Positions 1 to 8,116 of a stretch of 64,000 nt of DNA are shown here, piece by piece. The notes below the pieces were generated by a model, which worked only from the letters and a program-made list of their open reading frames with translations, was not told the DNA's origin and ran no database searches. The position numbers and the translations under genes were made by a program. How positions within the stretch are numbered: position 1 is the stretch's first letter; every line of letters starts with the position of its first letter. This stretch comes from Sphingomonadaceae bacterium (GTDB lineage: Bacteria > Pseudomonadota > Alphaproteobacteria > Sphingomonadales > Sphingomonadaceae): contig CANGJB010000010.1 in the NCBI GenBank assembly GCA_947453945.1, positions 1 to 64,000 on the forward strand, in the 5' to 3' direction.

Positions 1-36
1 CTTCCGGGCATACGAGACCAAACAGGAGTACCTCGC

Positions 37-468
37 ATGGCAATGAGCGGCGGCAAAGACGATGGCTCGCCGATGATGGAAATGAACACGACGCCGTTGA
101 TCGACGTCATGCTCGTGCTCCTCATCATGTTCATCATCACCATCCCCGTAGCCACCCACTCGGTCAATATCGACTTGCCGCAGGCGACCCCGCCAACGGA
201 CAAGCCGAAGATCGACCCGGTGAAGAACAAGCTCGTCCTGACCACGCAGAACGTGATCCTCTGGAACGGCTCGCCGATCAACGAGGGCAATCTCGTCTCG
301 CTGCTCCAAGCGACCAAGGCGATGAACCCCGAGCCGGAACTTCAGTTCCAGCCCGAGGAATACGCTTCCTACGAGATCGCGAACCGCATGCTCAAGATCA
401 TCACCCAGGTGAAGGTCAGCAAGTTCGGCTTCGTGGGCAACGAGAACTTCGCGACGTTCAGCAAGTAA
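37..468 (+). CDS. exbD: ExbD/TolR-family biopolymer transport protein
   Basis: Inner-membrane energiser subunit that, with ExbB, uses the proton gradient to power TonB (or Tol) at the outer membrane. The 143-residue length is normal. A short cytoplasmic N-terminus leads into one membrane helix (about residues 20-40) that starts PLIDVMLVLLIMF. D23 there is the conserved proton-carrying Asp of the family. The rest is a periplasmic domain. AGGAG at 24-28 lies 8 bases before the ATG, so this start is well supported. ExbB and a first ExbD copy would be expected just left of the window. The gene ends in a strong terminator, so it is probably last in its operon. Whether it serves TonB or Tol cannot be decided from this piece; the spelling PLIDVMLVLLI favours ExbD. 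Confidence 0.93.
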   Translation: MAMSGGKDDGSPMMEMNTTPLIDVMLVLLIMFIITIPVATHSVNIDLPQATPPTDKPKIDPVKNKLVLTTQNVILWNGSPINEGNLVSLLQATKAMNPEPELQFQPEEYASYEIANRMLKIITQVKVSKFGFVGNENFATFSK

Positions 469-498
469 CAGTCGCGGGCTTCCAGCCACACATGATCA

Positions 499-526
499 AG
501 GGGCGGAGCAATCCGCCCCTTTTTCT
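499..526 (+). terminator. Rho-independent terminator after exbD
   Basis: Perfect 9-bp stem AGGGGCGGA / TCCGCCCCT (499-507 and 512-520) with a GCAA tetraloop, followed by TTTTCT. It closes the exbD operon and lies between it and the convergent helicase gene. Confidence 0.92.
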
Positions 527-571
527 ATGGTCGGCGCGAGCTGCGGACTGTGTCCGCCTACTCTAGACGCG

Positions 572-3019
572 CTACCCAGGGCTCATTGCAGCTGCCGCCA
601 GGCTTTCCGCTTCCAGCAGAAGCTCGTCGTCCGCCATGCCGGCAGGCACGGATTCGCGCCCGATCATCACCATCAGCGGCACGGCCAGCGGTGTCACCCG
701 CTCCAGCTCGACATGAACGAGTTCTGCCGCCGCCCTGTCGAGAAGCGCGCCGAGCCGGCCGACATCGGTCATCCGCGCGCGGGCATCGGCCCAGGCCGCC
801 TCGATCAGCAGGTGACCGGGCTCATGCTTGCGCAACACGTCGTAGATGAGGTCGGTCGAGAAGGTCACCTGCCGCCCGCTCTTGCGCGCGCCCGGCTGCT
901 GCCGCTCAACGAGCCCTGAGATCACGGCCACCTCGCGGAAAGCCCTGCGCAAGAGGTGGGAATTCTGAACCCATTCGACGAATTCGTGGGTGAGGATATC
1001 GGGTGAGAGCAGCGCAGCCGGATCCTTGACCGGGCGAAGCCCCCAGACGCCGAGTGCATAGTCATTGGCGACAAAGCCCATCGGCCCCAGCCCCGCATCT
1101 TCCATGCGCCGGGTGATCAGCATGCCGAGCGACTGGTTCGCGTTCCACCCTTCGAACGTGTAGTAGACGGTGTAGGCGCGAGAGCCGTGCGGGAAGCTTT
1201 CCACCAGCAGTTCGCCGGGTGCAGGCAGGCGGCTGCGCCAATCCTGCACCTCAAGCCATTCGCGCACGTCATCGGGGAAGCGGCCCCAGCCGGCGCGGTC
1301 TGCCAGCATCGCCTGCACGCGCGTTGAAAGATGGGTGGTGAGCGGCATTCGCGCTCCGTTATAGCTCGGGATCTGGCCCGCAGACTTCGCCCCCCGCACG
1401 ATCAGTTCAAGATCGCGCACGCCTTCGACTTCAAGATCCATCCCGGCAAAGCGGAAGGTGTCGCCCGGGCTCAGGCTCGCGCCGAAGTTCTCCTCGACCT
1501 TGCCGAGTGATCGCCCATTGCGGAAGCGGACCTCCAGCATTTCGGAATCGACAATGATCCCGGCATTCATCCGGTGCCGCGCAGCCTGCTGGGGGTGCGT
1601 CAGCCGCCACGTGCCGTCCTTCAGGTGCACGATCCGCTGGAACCGGTCATAGGCGCGCAGAGAATAACCGCCGGTGGCAACGAACTGCAGAACCCGTTCC
1701 CACACGCCTTCATCAACCCAGGCGTAGGCCAACGACGAACGGACCTCAGATAGCAAAGCCCCTTCGGCGAACGGTCCCGCGCAAGCCATGGCCATGACAT
1801 GCTGGGCGAGCACATCGAGCCCGCCGGGCCGGAAGTCCTCGCCGTCGCGCTGCCCTTCGTTCACGGCATCGCGTGCGGCCATAGCCTCCAGAAACTCGAA
1901 ACGGTTGCCGGGGACGAGCAGCGCGCGGCTGGGCTGATCGAGCCGGTGATTGGCCCGCCCGATTCGCTGGAGCAGCCGCGAGGAGCCCTTGGGCGCCCCC
2001 ATCTGCACCACCATGTCGATATCGCCCCAATCCACGCCAAGATCGAGGCTGGCAGTGCAGACCAGCGCCCGCAGTTCACCGCGCGCCATCGCCCCTTCCA
2101 CCTTGCGCCGCGCCTCCTTCGAGAGCGAGCCGTGGTGGATGCCGATGGAGAGTTTGTCCTCGTTCGCATCCCACAAGAGCTGAAAGATATACTCCGCCAG
2201 AAAGCGCGTGTTGGTGAAGACCAGCGTGGTGCGATTACTGCGAATCGCTTCATAGAGCTGCGGCACGGACCAAGCGGCGGCGTGGCCTCCCCACGGCACG
2301 CGCTGGCCCTGATCCGGCAGGAGGATCTCGACCTCGGCCGGGGCGCCAGCCTCGCCTTCCACCAGCACCGTGCTGTCCAGATCGCCCCACGGCGCGAGCC
2401 ATGCGCGGAAAGCTTCGGGATCGGCCAGCGTGGCAGAGAGCGCGGCTCTCCGCAGCCCCGGCGCGAGCGCCTGCAGCCGGGTGAGTGCCAGCGCGAGCAG
2501 ATCGCCGCGCTTCGAGGTGGCGAAGGCATGGACCTCATCAATCACAACGCGCTGCAGCGTGCTGAACAGCTGCGCGCTTTCCGGATAGCTCAGCAACAGA
2601 GAAAGCGATTCGGGCGTGGTCAGCAGAACATGCGGCGGCCGCGTGCGCTGGCGGGCCTTCCGGTCCGATGGGGTATCGCCGCTGCGGGTCTCGACGGTGA
2701 TGGGCAGGCCCATGTCGCCGATGGGCGTGAGGAGGTTGCGCTGCACATCGTGCGCCAGCGCCTTGAGCGGCGAGACATACAGCGTATGCAGCCCTTCGGG
2801 CGCGGGTCCTCCGGCAAGCCGCGAAGGGGTGAACGCGGCCAGCGTGGGGAGGAACCCGGCCAGCGTCTTGCCCGCGCCGGTATCGGCAACGAGGAGGGCG
2901 TGGTGCCCCGCATCGTCGGCGCCGAGCATCTCGGTCTGGTGCCGCCGCACACGCCAGCCGCGCCCGGCGAACCAGGCTTCGATTTCCGGGGGGATCAGGC
3001 CGTTCGGCATGGTTGTCAC
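572..3019 (-). CDS. Lhr-like, ligase-associated DEXH-box helicase
   Basis: Large ATP-dependent superfamily 2 helicase of the Lhr-like, ligase-associated DNA damage response type. Walker A is ADTGAGKT (residues 45-52). Motif II is DEVH (161-164). Motif III is SATL, and the C-terminal RecA lobe carries QRIGRANHR (motif VI). A long C-terminal DEAD-associated region follows, and 815 residues is a typical family length. In many alphaproteobacteria this gene sits with a DNA ligase, a nuclease and a phosphoesterase that together repair DNA. None of those partners is next to it here, so the copy is detached. Its 3' end faces exbD. The phosphohexomutase lies 10 bases upstream on the same strand, so the two are probably co-transcribed. 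Confidence 0.9.
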   Translation of the reverse strand: MTTMPNGLIPPEIEAWFAGRGWRVRRHQTEMLGADDAGHHALLVADTGAGKTLAGFLPTLAAFTPSRLAGGPAPEGLHTLYVSPLKALAHDVQRNLLTPIGDMGLPITVETRSGDTPSDRKARQRTRPPHVLLTTPESLSLLLSYPESAQLFSTLQRVVIDEVHAFATSKRGDLLALALTRLQALAPGLRRAALSATLADPEAFRAWLAPWGDLDSTVLVEGEAGAPAEVEILLPDQGQRVPWGGHAAAWSVPQLYEAIRSNRTTLVFTNTRFLAEYIFQLLWDANEDKLSIGIHHGSLSKEARRKVEGAMARGELRALVCTASLDLGVDWGDIDMVVQMGAPKGSSRLLQRIGRANHRLDQPSRALLVPGNRFEFLEAMAARDAVNEGQRDGEDFRPGGLDVLAQHVMAMACAGPFAEGALLSEVRSSLAYAWVDEGVWERVLQFVATGGYSLRAYDRFQRIVHLKDGTWRLTHPQQAARHRMNAGIIVDSEMLEVRFRNGRSLGKVEENFGASLSPGDTFRFAGMDLEVEGVRDLELIVRGAKSAGQIPSYNGARMPLTTHLSTRVQAMLADRAGWGRFPDDVREWLEVQDWRSRLPAPGELLVESFPHGSRAYTVYYTFEGWNANQSLGMLITRRMEDAGLGPMGFVANDYALGVWGLRPVKDPAALLSPDILTHEFVEWVQNSHLLRRAFREVAVISGLVERQQPGARKSGRQVTFSTDLIYDVLRKHEPGHLLIEAAWADARARMTDVGRLGALLDRAAAELVHVELERVTPLAVPLMVMIGRESVPAGMADDELLLEAESLAAAAMSPG

Positions 3020-3029
3020 GCGCCAGACA

Positions 3030-4415
3030 CTAGCGCCTTATGCCCGAAGTCGCCAATTGCCCGTCGAGCGCCGCCAGCAGCCGCGCTAGTCCTGCTTCGC
3101 TTGTGCTCTCAGCGCGGGCGGTGAGCATCGCTTCGGTGTTGGAAGCGCGCAGCAGCCACCAGCCATCGGGCGTGGTCACGCGCATGCCGTCGATGGCCAC
3201 CACGTCCGCGCTGTCCGCGCTGAGCCGCGCCCGGACTTCTTCGATGACGCCGAACTTGCGCGCCTCATCCACCGGGAAGCGCAGCTCGGGGGTGTTGATG
3301 CGTTTGGGCAGCCCGTCATGCAGCTGCGTCACCGATTGCGCGAGGCGGACCGTGACCGCGATGAGCCGGACAGCGGCGTAGAGCGCATCGTCGAACCCGT
3401 AGTAATCATCCGCAAGGAACACGTGCCCTGTCATCTCGCCGCCGAGCAGCGCACCTGTTTCCTCCATTTTGAATTTTATGTGGCTGTGCCCGGTTTTCCA
3501 CATAACCGGCATGCCGCCCAGCGCGCTGATCCGCTCGAACAAGGCCGCGCTTGCCTTGATATCCGCGATAACCTGCGCTCCCGGCCGCCTTTTCAGCACG
3601 TCTTCGGCGAAGAGCATGAGGAGCTGATCCCCCGCGAGCGCGCGGCCCTCGCTGTCCACCACGCCAAGCCGGTCCCCGTCTCCATCGAAAGCCAGTCCGA
3701 AGTCGAACCGTCCCCGCGCGACGGCCTGGCGCAGATCGGCAAGGTTTGCATCGACGGAGGGATCGGGATGATGGCCAGGAAAGTTTCCATCGACACGCGT
3801 GTGCAGCAGGACATGACGGCCGGGGAGCCGCGCCGTCAGGCGTTCCACCACGGGGCCGGCAGCGCCGTTGCCGGTATCCCAGCCGATGGCGAGGCGCTCC
3901 AGCGCCCCTGGCGCGATACCCTCCAGCCCGGCGAGCAGCCGACCGACGTACGCATCCATGATATCGAAGGGCTCGGCCGCCCCGTTTCCCTGCACCCAAG
4001 CACCTTGGGCGGCGAGGTGGCCGAGATCGAGTATATCTGGACCGAAGAACGGACCCCCGCGAAATACCATCTTGAAGCCATTCTGATCGGGGGGGTTGTG
4101 GCTGCCGGTTATCTGAATGCCATCCTGCACCTGTGGCAGTGAGGCGGTAGCGTAGTAGAGCATCGGTGTGGGGCCGAGACCGATGCGGATCACGTCCACG
4201 CCGCTTGCACAGAGCCCCGCGACCAGCGCTTCCTCCAGCATCGGTGAGCTGAGCCGCCCATCATAGCCAACCGCAACACAGCGGCGGCCATCGCGAACGA
4301 CCCGTGTGGCAAAGCTGCGGCCCAGCGCAAAAGCATCATCAGCGCCGAGCGTTTTGCCCACGGTTCCGCGGATATCGTATTCGCGCAGCAGGTTAGGGTG
4401 GAATAGGTGGCTCAT
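3030..4415 (-). CDS. Phosphomannomutase/phosphoglucomutase
   Basis: Alpha-D-phosphohexomutase that interconverts 6-phospho and 1-phospho forms of mannose or glucose, supplying sugar nucleotides for polysaccharide and LPS. The 461-residue protein has all four active-site loops in order: the phosphoserine loop TGSHNP (S105), the metal loop DGDGDR, the sugar loop GEMTGH and the phosphate loop RASNTEAM. The last usually reads SNTEP, so A for P is a small deviation. The N-terminal REYDIRG is characteristic of the AlgC/ManB branch. It lies 10 bases upstream of the helicase gene on the same strand. Substrate preference cannot be read from sequence. Confidence 0.93.
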   Translation of the reverse strand: MSHLFHPNLLREYDIRGTVGKTLGADDAFALGRSFATRVVRDGRRCVAVGYDGRLSSPMLEEALVAGLCASGVDVIRIGLGPTPMLYYATASLPQVQDGIQITGSHNPPDQNGFKMVFRGGPFFGPDILDLGHLAAQGAWVQGNGAAEPFDIMDAYVGRLLAGLEGIAPGALERLAIGWDTGNGAAGPVVERLTARLPGRHVLLHTRVDGNFPGHHPDPSVDANLADLRQAVARGRFDFGLAFDGDGDRLGVVDSEGRALAGDQLLMLFAEDVLKRRPGAQVIADIKASAALFERISALGGMPVMWKTGHSHIKFKMEETGALLGGEMTGHVFLADDYYGFDDALYAAVRLIAVTVRLAQSVTQLHDGLPKRINTPELRFPVDEARKFGVIEEVRARLSADSADVVAIDGMRVTTPDGWWLLRASNTEAMLTARAESTSEAGLARLLAALDGQLATSGIRR

Positions 4416-4464
4416 GCGCCTGCCTTAGGCGTGCGCCACGGGAGCCTCGTTTTAGACCCGTCCA

Positions 4465-4761
4465 TCAGCTCCGGGCATCTGGCCCGCGCGCTGAAATCCG
4501 CGCCAAGAGCAAGTCGCGCGCGGCATTTGCCTCGTGCACCGCATCGGCCGTGCCGCCGCGATCTGGGTGGACTTTCATGAGCAGCCGGCGATGCGCATCG
4601 ATGATCTCGTCATACCCGGCCTGAGCGCTCAGGCCGAGGAGGTTGCGGGCCCGCTTCTCTGCAGCTGCGCGTGCATTCGTGCCCCACAGTTCCCACGGCC
4701 AGCGCCCGGCCATCATCTTGACTGCGATGCAGGCCAGCGCCGCAAGGATGAGGAACTTCAC
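4465..4761 (-). CDS. Membrane-anchored J-domain protein
   Basis: A 98-residue protein with an N-terminal membrane helix (residues 1-18) and a C-terminal J domain carrying the Hsp70-activating HPD tripeptide at residues 65-67, followed by RGG. The layout resembles TIM14/Pam18-like short J proteins and DjlA-like anchored co-chaperones. It would stimulate DnaK at the membrane. The GTG start at 4761 overlaps the mipZ stop as GTGA, so translation is coupled to mipZ and the J protein may work in the same cell-division or envelope context. That link is inference. Confidence 0.85.
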   Translation of the reverse strand: MKFLILAALACIAVKMMAGRWPWELWGTNARAAAEKRARNLLGLSAQAGYDEIIDAHRRLLMKVHPDRGGTADAVHEANAARDLLLARISARGPDARS

Positions 4762-5570
4762 TGCGCGGCTTCCAGCGCAAGTTGCCCGCGTGCCGGGATA
4801 TTCAGCGCCAGCCCGGCCACCAGCGTGCGCAGTTCCTGCCGCGCGACGAGGTGGCTGGTGCCAAGCTCGCCCAGTTGCCCCTTGTCGAGCAGGGTCAGGC
4901 CGCTGGGGAACAGTTCGCGGTAGATCACGCGTTCGGACAGGCCGCTGGCGATGCGGAAGCCGACGCGCTTGGAAAGCTCTGCCAGTGCCTGATCTATGCG
5001 CTTCTGGTTGCGCGCTTCGGTATAGCCGGTGCGGTTGCGCACCACGATCCAGTCCATGTCGCGGCGCTGATCCTTGATCGTGGCCATCGCGCGCTTCTTG
5101 CGGGCTTCCCAGATCAGCTCGGCATAGAACGAAAGGCGGCGCACCTTGAAGGTCTCGGCGTCCACTTGGCCGATGAGATCGAAATCGACGAAGCTGTCGT
5201 TCAGCGGGGTAACCAGCGTGTCGGCCTGCGTTGCCACATGACGGGCCAGCGGATCGTCGCGGCCGGGGGTGTCGAACACGAGGAAATCGTGGCTTTCGCC
5301 AAGCTTGGCAGCAATCGCGTCAAGCTCTTCGGCGCTGGTGCCTTCATAGACGGTAAAAGTTGCGCTGGGCAGGGCGATGTCGCGGCGGCGCTGCGTTTCG
5401 GCGCGGTTTTCGAAGTAGCGGTGCATCGTGCGCTGCCGGCTATCGAGATCGATCGCGGCGACCCGCGCGCCCTGATAGGCCAGCGCGATGGCGACATGGA
5501 CCGCGGTGGTCGACTTGCCAGTGCCGCCCTTTTCGTTGGCGAACACGATGCGATGGGGAGCAGCGGGCAA
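4758..5570 (-). CDS. mipZ: Division-plane positioning ATPase MipZ
   Basis: ParA/MinD-type P-loop ATPase. In Caulobacter MipZ binds ParB at the poles and inhibits FtsZ, placing the Z-ring at midcell. The deviant Walker A KGGTGKST is at residues 14-21. The DLDSRQRTMHRYFENR stretch, the MDWIVVRNR motif and the RVIYRELFPSGLTLLD tail are MipZ signatures that separate it from chromosomal ParA. I start it at TTG 5570 because AGAAAGG lies 8 bases upstream and gives a 270-residue protein close to Caulobacter MipZ. An upstream in-frame extension would run into panC. The gene is divergent from panC across 103 bases. Confidence 0.88.
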   Translation of the reverse strand: MPAAPHRIVFANEKGGTGKSTTAVHVAIALAYQGARVAAIDLDSRQRTMHRYFENRAETQRRRDIALPSATFTVYEGTSAEELDAIAAKLGESHDFLVFDTPGRDDPLARHVATQADTLVTPLNDSFVDFDLIGQVDAETFKVRRLSFYAELIWEARKKRAMATIKDQRRDMDWIVVRNRTGYTEARNQKRIDQALAELSKRVGFRIASGLSERVIYRELFPSGLTLLDKGQLGELGTSHLVARQELRTLVAGLALNIPARGQLALEAAQ

Positions 5571-5673
5571 GCGATCATCCTTTCTGGGAGTAGCGGGCCC
5601 CCTTGCCGCCGGGCAGGGCGCAAGGCTAGAGGGCGCGTTCCCCATATTGGGGATTACTGGAGAGCCGAGGCGC

Positions 5674-6555
5674 GTGCAAATCCTGACTGCCCTGGAACCG
5701 CTGCGCGCTGCGCTTGCTGCGCTGAAATCGGGGGACAATTCCAGTCGGCCCAAGCTGGCGCTCGTCCCCACGATGGGGGCGCTCCATCAGGGCCATCTCA
5801 CGCTGGTGCGTGAGGCGAAGCAACGCGCGGCCCATGTCGTGGTCTCGATTTTCGTCAATCCGCGCCAGTTTGCCCCGCATGAAGACCTCGCCACTTACCC
5901 GCGCCAGCTTGAGGCCGATGCCGCGCTGCTCGCGGCAGAGGGCGTGGACGTGCTGTGGGCGCCGACGGTCGAAGCGGTTTATCCGCCGGGCTATGCCACA
6001 ACGGTGCAGGTGAGCGGGCTTGACGCGGCGCTGTGCGGCGCGGCGCGGCCGGGGCACTTCGATGGCGTGGCGACGGTGGTGGCCAAGCTGTTCAACCAGG
6101 TCCAGCCCGATATCGCGCTGTTTGGCGAGAAGGACTGGCAGCAGCTCGCGATCATCCGCCGCATGGCGCGCGATCTGGATCTGGCGCACCCCCACGCGGA
6201 CCGGGTGCTCGGCGTGCCGACCGTGCGCGAGGCGGACGGGCTCGCGATGAGCAGCCGCAACAAGTATCTGACGGCCGATGAACGTGCGGCAGCCCCGGCG
6301 ATGAACCGCGCGATGCGCGAGGCTGCGGCCAGCATCGCAGCGGGCGAACCCGTGGCGCAAACGCTTGCTGCGCTGAAGGGTGCAGTGCTGGCTGCCGGTT
6401 TTCGCAGCATCGACTATGCCGATCTGCGCGATGCGGACACGCTGGAGGACCTTCATTCTTACGATGGCCGCCACGCGCGGTTGCTGGTGGCCGCCCATAT
6501 CGGGAAAGCGCGCCTGATTGATAATGTGGCGGTGCTGCGCGGCGAGACCTGCTAG
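5674..6555 (+). CDS. panC: Pantoate--beta-alanine ligase
   Basis: Cytosolic pantothenate synthetase: ATP-dependent condensation of pantoate with beta-alanine, the last step of vitamin B5 synthesis before CoA. 293 residues from a GTG start at 5674, with GGAG and GAGG shortly upstream. Nucleotidyltransferase motifs are visible: TMGALHQGHL (HxGH at H38-H41), FGEKDWQQL, and the KMSKS-like segment AMSSRNKYL. A longer in-frame ATG start would overlap mipZ and add a non-homologous leader. No panB or panD is adjacent. Confidence 0.95.
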   Translation: MQILTALEPLRAALAALKSGDNSSRPKLALVPTMGALHQGHLTLVREAKQRAAHVVVSIFVNPRQFAPHEDLATYPRQLEADAALLAAEGVDVLWAPTVEAVYPPGYATTVQVSGLDAALCGAARPGHFDGVATVVAKLFNQVQPDIALFGEKDWQQLAIIRRMARDLDLAHPHADRVLGVPTVREADGLAMSSRNKYLTADERAAAPAMNRAMREAAASIAAGEPVAQTLAALKGAVLAAGFRSIDYADLRDADTLEDLHSYDGRHARLLVAAHIGKARLIDNVAVLRGETC

Positions 6556-6565
6556 GCGTGCCGGC

Positions 6566-6904
6566 ATGAGCAGCATTCACAAGCTATCCGGCAGCGTCGA
6601 GGTCGACGGCCTCCCCTACGAATGGGAATTGCGCAGCGAGCCGCAGTGGAGCGAATCGCAATCGCGCAACGGCTCGCAGGGCTGGAAAGGCATGACTGTC
6701 GCCTTGCTGCGCCAGCACACCCAGCGCGAAGCCGTGCTGGAGTTTCCCCCGCCGAAGCGCCTGCTCAAGGGCTTGCAGCGCGGCCGGCTGCAGATTAGCG
6801 ATGCAATTGTCGCGCGCGGGATTCGGGCGGCGCTGGAAGCCGGGTGGGAGCCTGAATCTCGCGGCAAGCCCATGGTTTTCATGGTCGATGCGGATGGCAA
6901 CTAG
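6566..6904 (+). CDS. Uncharacterised 112-residue protein
   Basis: Begins 10 bases after panC with ATG at 6566 (MSSIHKLSGSVEVDG). It has no signal peptide, membrane helix or motif I recognise. It is rich in charged residues, with a central VALLRQHTQREAVLEF strand-like stretch. Codon use matches its neighbours (GC-rich third positions), which supports real coding. It is probably co-transcribed with panC. Function unknown. Confidence 0.68.
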   Translation: MSSIHKLSGSVEVDGLPYEWELRSEPQWSESQSRNGSQGWKGMTVALLRQHTQREAVLEFPPPKRLLKGLQRGRLQISDAIVARGIRAALEAGWEPESRGKPMVFMVDADGN

Positions 6905-6918
6905 GGCCTGAACCTTCT

Positions 6919-7170
6919 ATGCAGCCCGCCATGCAAGACCGTCAGGATCACTTCGCCTATTGTGTGCAGCTGTTTGGCGGCACCACTGCCTTTGCGCGGC
7001 GTCTCAGGATCGATGAGCGCGCAATCCGGCGTTTCATCAATGGCGAGCGGCCGATCAGCGACGGCCTGCTGCGCGATACCGCAAAGGCCTTGAGCGAACT
7101 CAGCGCCGAAGCGATCGCCGCCGCAGACCGGATCGGCGCCATGGCGCCGGCCGGGCCCGGCGATTCGTGA
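6919..7170 (+). CDS. Small helix-turn-helix protein
   Basis: 83 residues. The central part (about residues 17-60) reads like a single XRE-type HTH: FGGTTAFARRLRIDERAIRRF followed by NGERPISDGLLRDTAKAL, a pattern of phage Cro/YdaS-like DNA-binding domains. There is no other domain. It follows the previous gene by 14 bases and may be in the same operon. A second ATG at 6931 is an alternative start. It could be a minor regulator or the antitoxin half of a pair, but no toxin is adjacent. Confidence 0.62.
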   Translation: MQPAMQDRQDHFAYCVQLFGGTTAFARRLRIDERAIRRFINGERPISDGLLRDTAKALSELSAEAIAAADRIGAMAPAGPGDS

Positions 7171-7174
7171 AAGC

Positions 7175-7390
7175 TCAGAGGCTGGCGGAGCCTTTGGCAC
7201 CGCACCGCTTCATTTCCGCATAAGCCGTTTCCCGCGCCTCTGCCGGCAGCGACAGAAGATGCCGGCTCGCTTCCTGAAAGGTGAGGAAAGCGCGGCCATC
7301 GACCACGATGGGAACCGTGCGGCCGTTGTAGATCCTGCGGAGCAGCCGCCGCTCCGCCCGGCCCAGCGCTTGATCGGAAGTTTCGGTGAT
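7175..7390 (-). CDS. Likely 71-residue protein with an ATC start
   Basis: An open frame downstream of the SRAP gene encodes a soluble, mixed alpha/beta-looking peptide with segments RRIYNGRTVPIVVDGRAFL and SLPAEARETAYAEMKRC. The frame is limited upstream by the SRAP stop codon and has no ATG, GTG or TTG ahead of the conserved-looking part. The best start is ATC at 7388-7390, preceded by AGGAG at a 6-base spacing. An in-frame CTG further upstream is the alternative. Codon bias is like the neighbours. No homologue is recognised. Confidence 0.48.
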   Translation of the reverse strand: MTETSDQALGRAERRLLRRIYNGRTVPIVVDGRAFLTFQEASRHLLSLPAEARETAYAEMKRCGAKGSASL

Positions 7391-7462
7391 GGCGCTCTCC
7401 TGTCGCTGGCTTGCGCTACCATCGCTGCATCCCGCGCGCGACAGCTTGTTTCGTGGCGGGCC

Positions 7463-8086
7463 TCAGAACAGTCCGGGCTGTGCCGCCGGCGGCACAGCCC
7501 CTGCAACCTCGCGTATCAGATCATCCTCTAGCGGCACCTGCAAGGCCGCCGCACCTGTGCCGTCGGCGCATAGCCAGCGGTCGAACGCTTCGCCCGCGCG
7601 CAGGATCACCGGCATGGCCTTGGGGTGGACACGGCCCACCACCGCGTTCGCCTCGCACGTGAGGAAGGCAAAGCGCGGCCCTTGCTCCGTGGGGCGCCAC
7701 AGGCCTGCAAAGGCGAACAGCGGGTCGCCTGGCAGATCGAACCAGTGCTTGCGCTTGCGGCCCGTGTGCGGATCGGGGGTGGCGGACCATTCCGAAAAGG
7801 CCGTGACGGGGACGAGACAGCGGCGCGCCGGATCGGCCAACGCGCTGCGCCACATCGGCGAGGCAAGGTTGCGCACGTTGGTGATCGGGCGTTTCACATC
7901 GCCGAACGGGGGCCAGCCCCAGCGCATCATTTCGAGGCTGCGCCCGGTGTTGTGGGCCACCACGACCGGGGCGGTCTGATCGGGGTGGATTTCGCCGAGC
8001 GCGGGCAGGTTGCGTCCGCCCGCATCCGCGCGGAAAAGCTGCGCGATTGCTTGCGCGCCCGTGGTCATGCGATAAAGGTTGCACAT
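7463..8086 (-). CDS. SOS response-associated peptidase (SRAP, YedK/HMCES family)
   Basis: Forms a covalent thiazolidine link with abasic sites in single-stranded DNA, shielding them from breakage. The start is fixed at ATG 8086 because the catalytic Cys must be residue 2 (MCNLYRM) after Met removal. Further family features are the MRWGWPPFG segment, CLVPVTAFSEW (the conserved Glu region), and HPKAMPVIL, which holds the active-site His. 207 residues is normal. It is divergent from the class II aldolase gene, with only 30 bases between starts. A longer frame opening far upstream is antisense to that gene and not real. Confidence 0.93.
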   Translation of the reverse strand: MCNLYRMTTGAQAIAQLFRADAGGRNLPALGEIHPDQTAPVVVAHNTGRSLEMMRWGWPPFGDVKRPITNVRNLASPMWRSALADPARRCLVPVTAFSEWSATPDPHTGRKRKHWFDLPGDPLFAFAGLWRPTEQGPRFAFLTCEANAVVGRVHPKAMPVILRAGEAFDRWLCADGTGAAALQVPLEDDLIREVAGAVPPAAQPGLF

Positions 8087-8116
8087 AACGCGCTGAACAT
8101 AGCGGGAGAGAACGCG

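Noticed and set aside
1799-3124. Long plus-strand frame over the helicase gene
   Set aside because: Antisense shadow. The helicase motifs are all in the minus frame.
7210-7506. Minus-strand frame of about 98 codons over the putative ATC-start gene
   Set aside because: Arg/Ser-rich, without coherent secondary structure; overlaps the SRAP gene end. The other frame is better.
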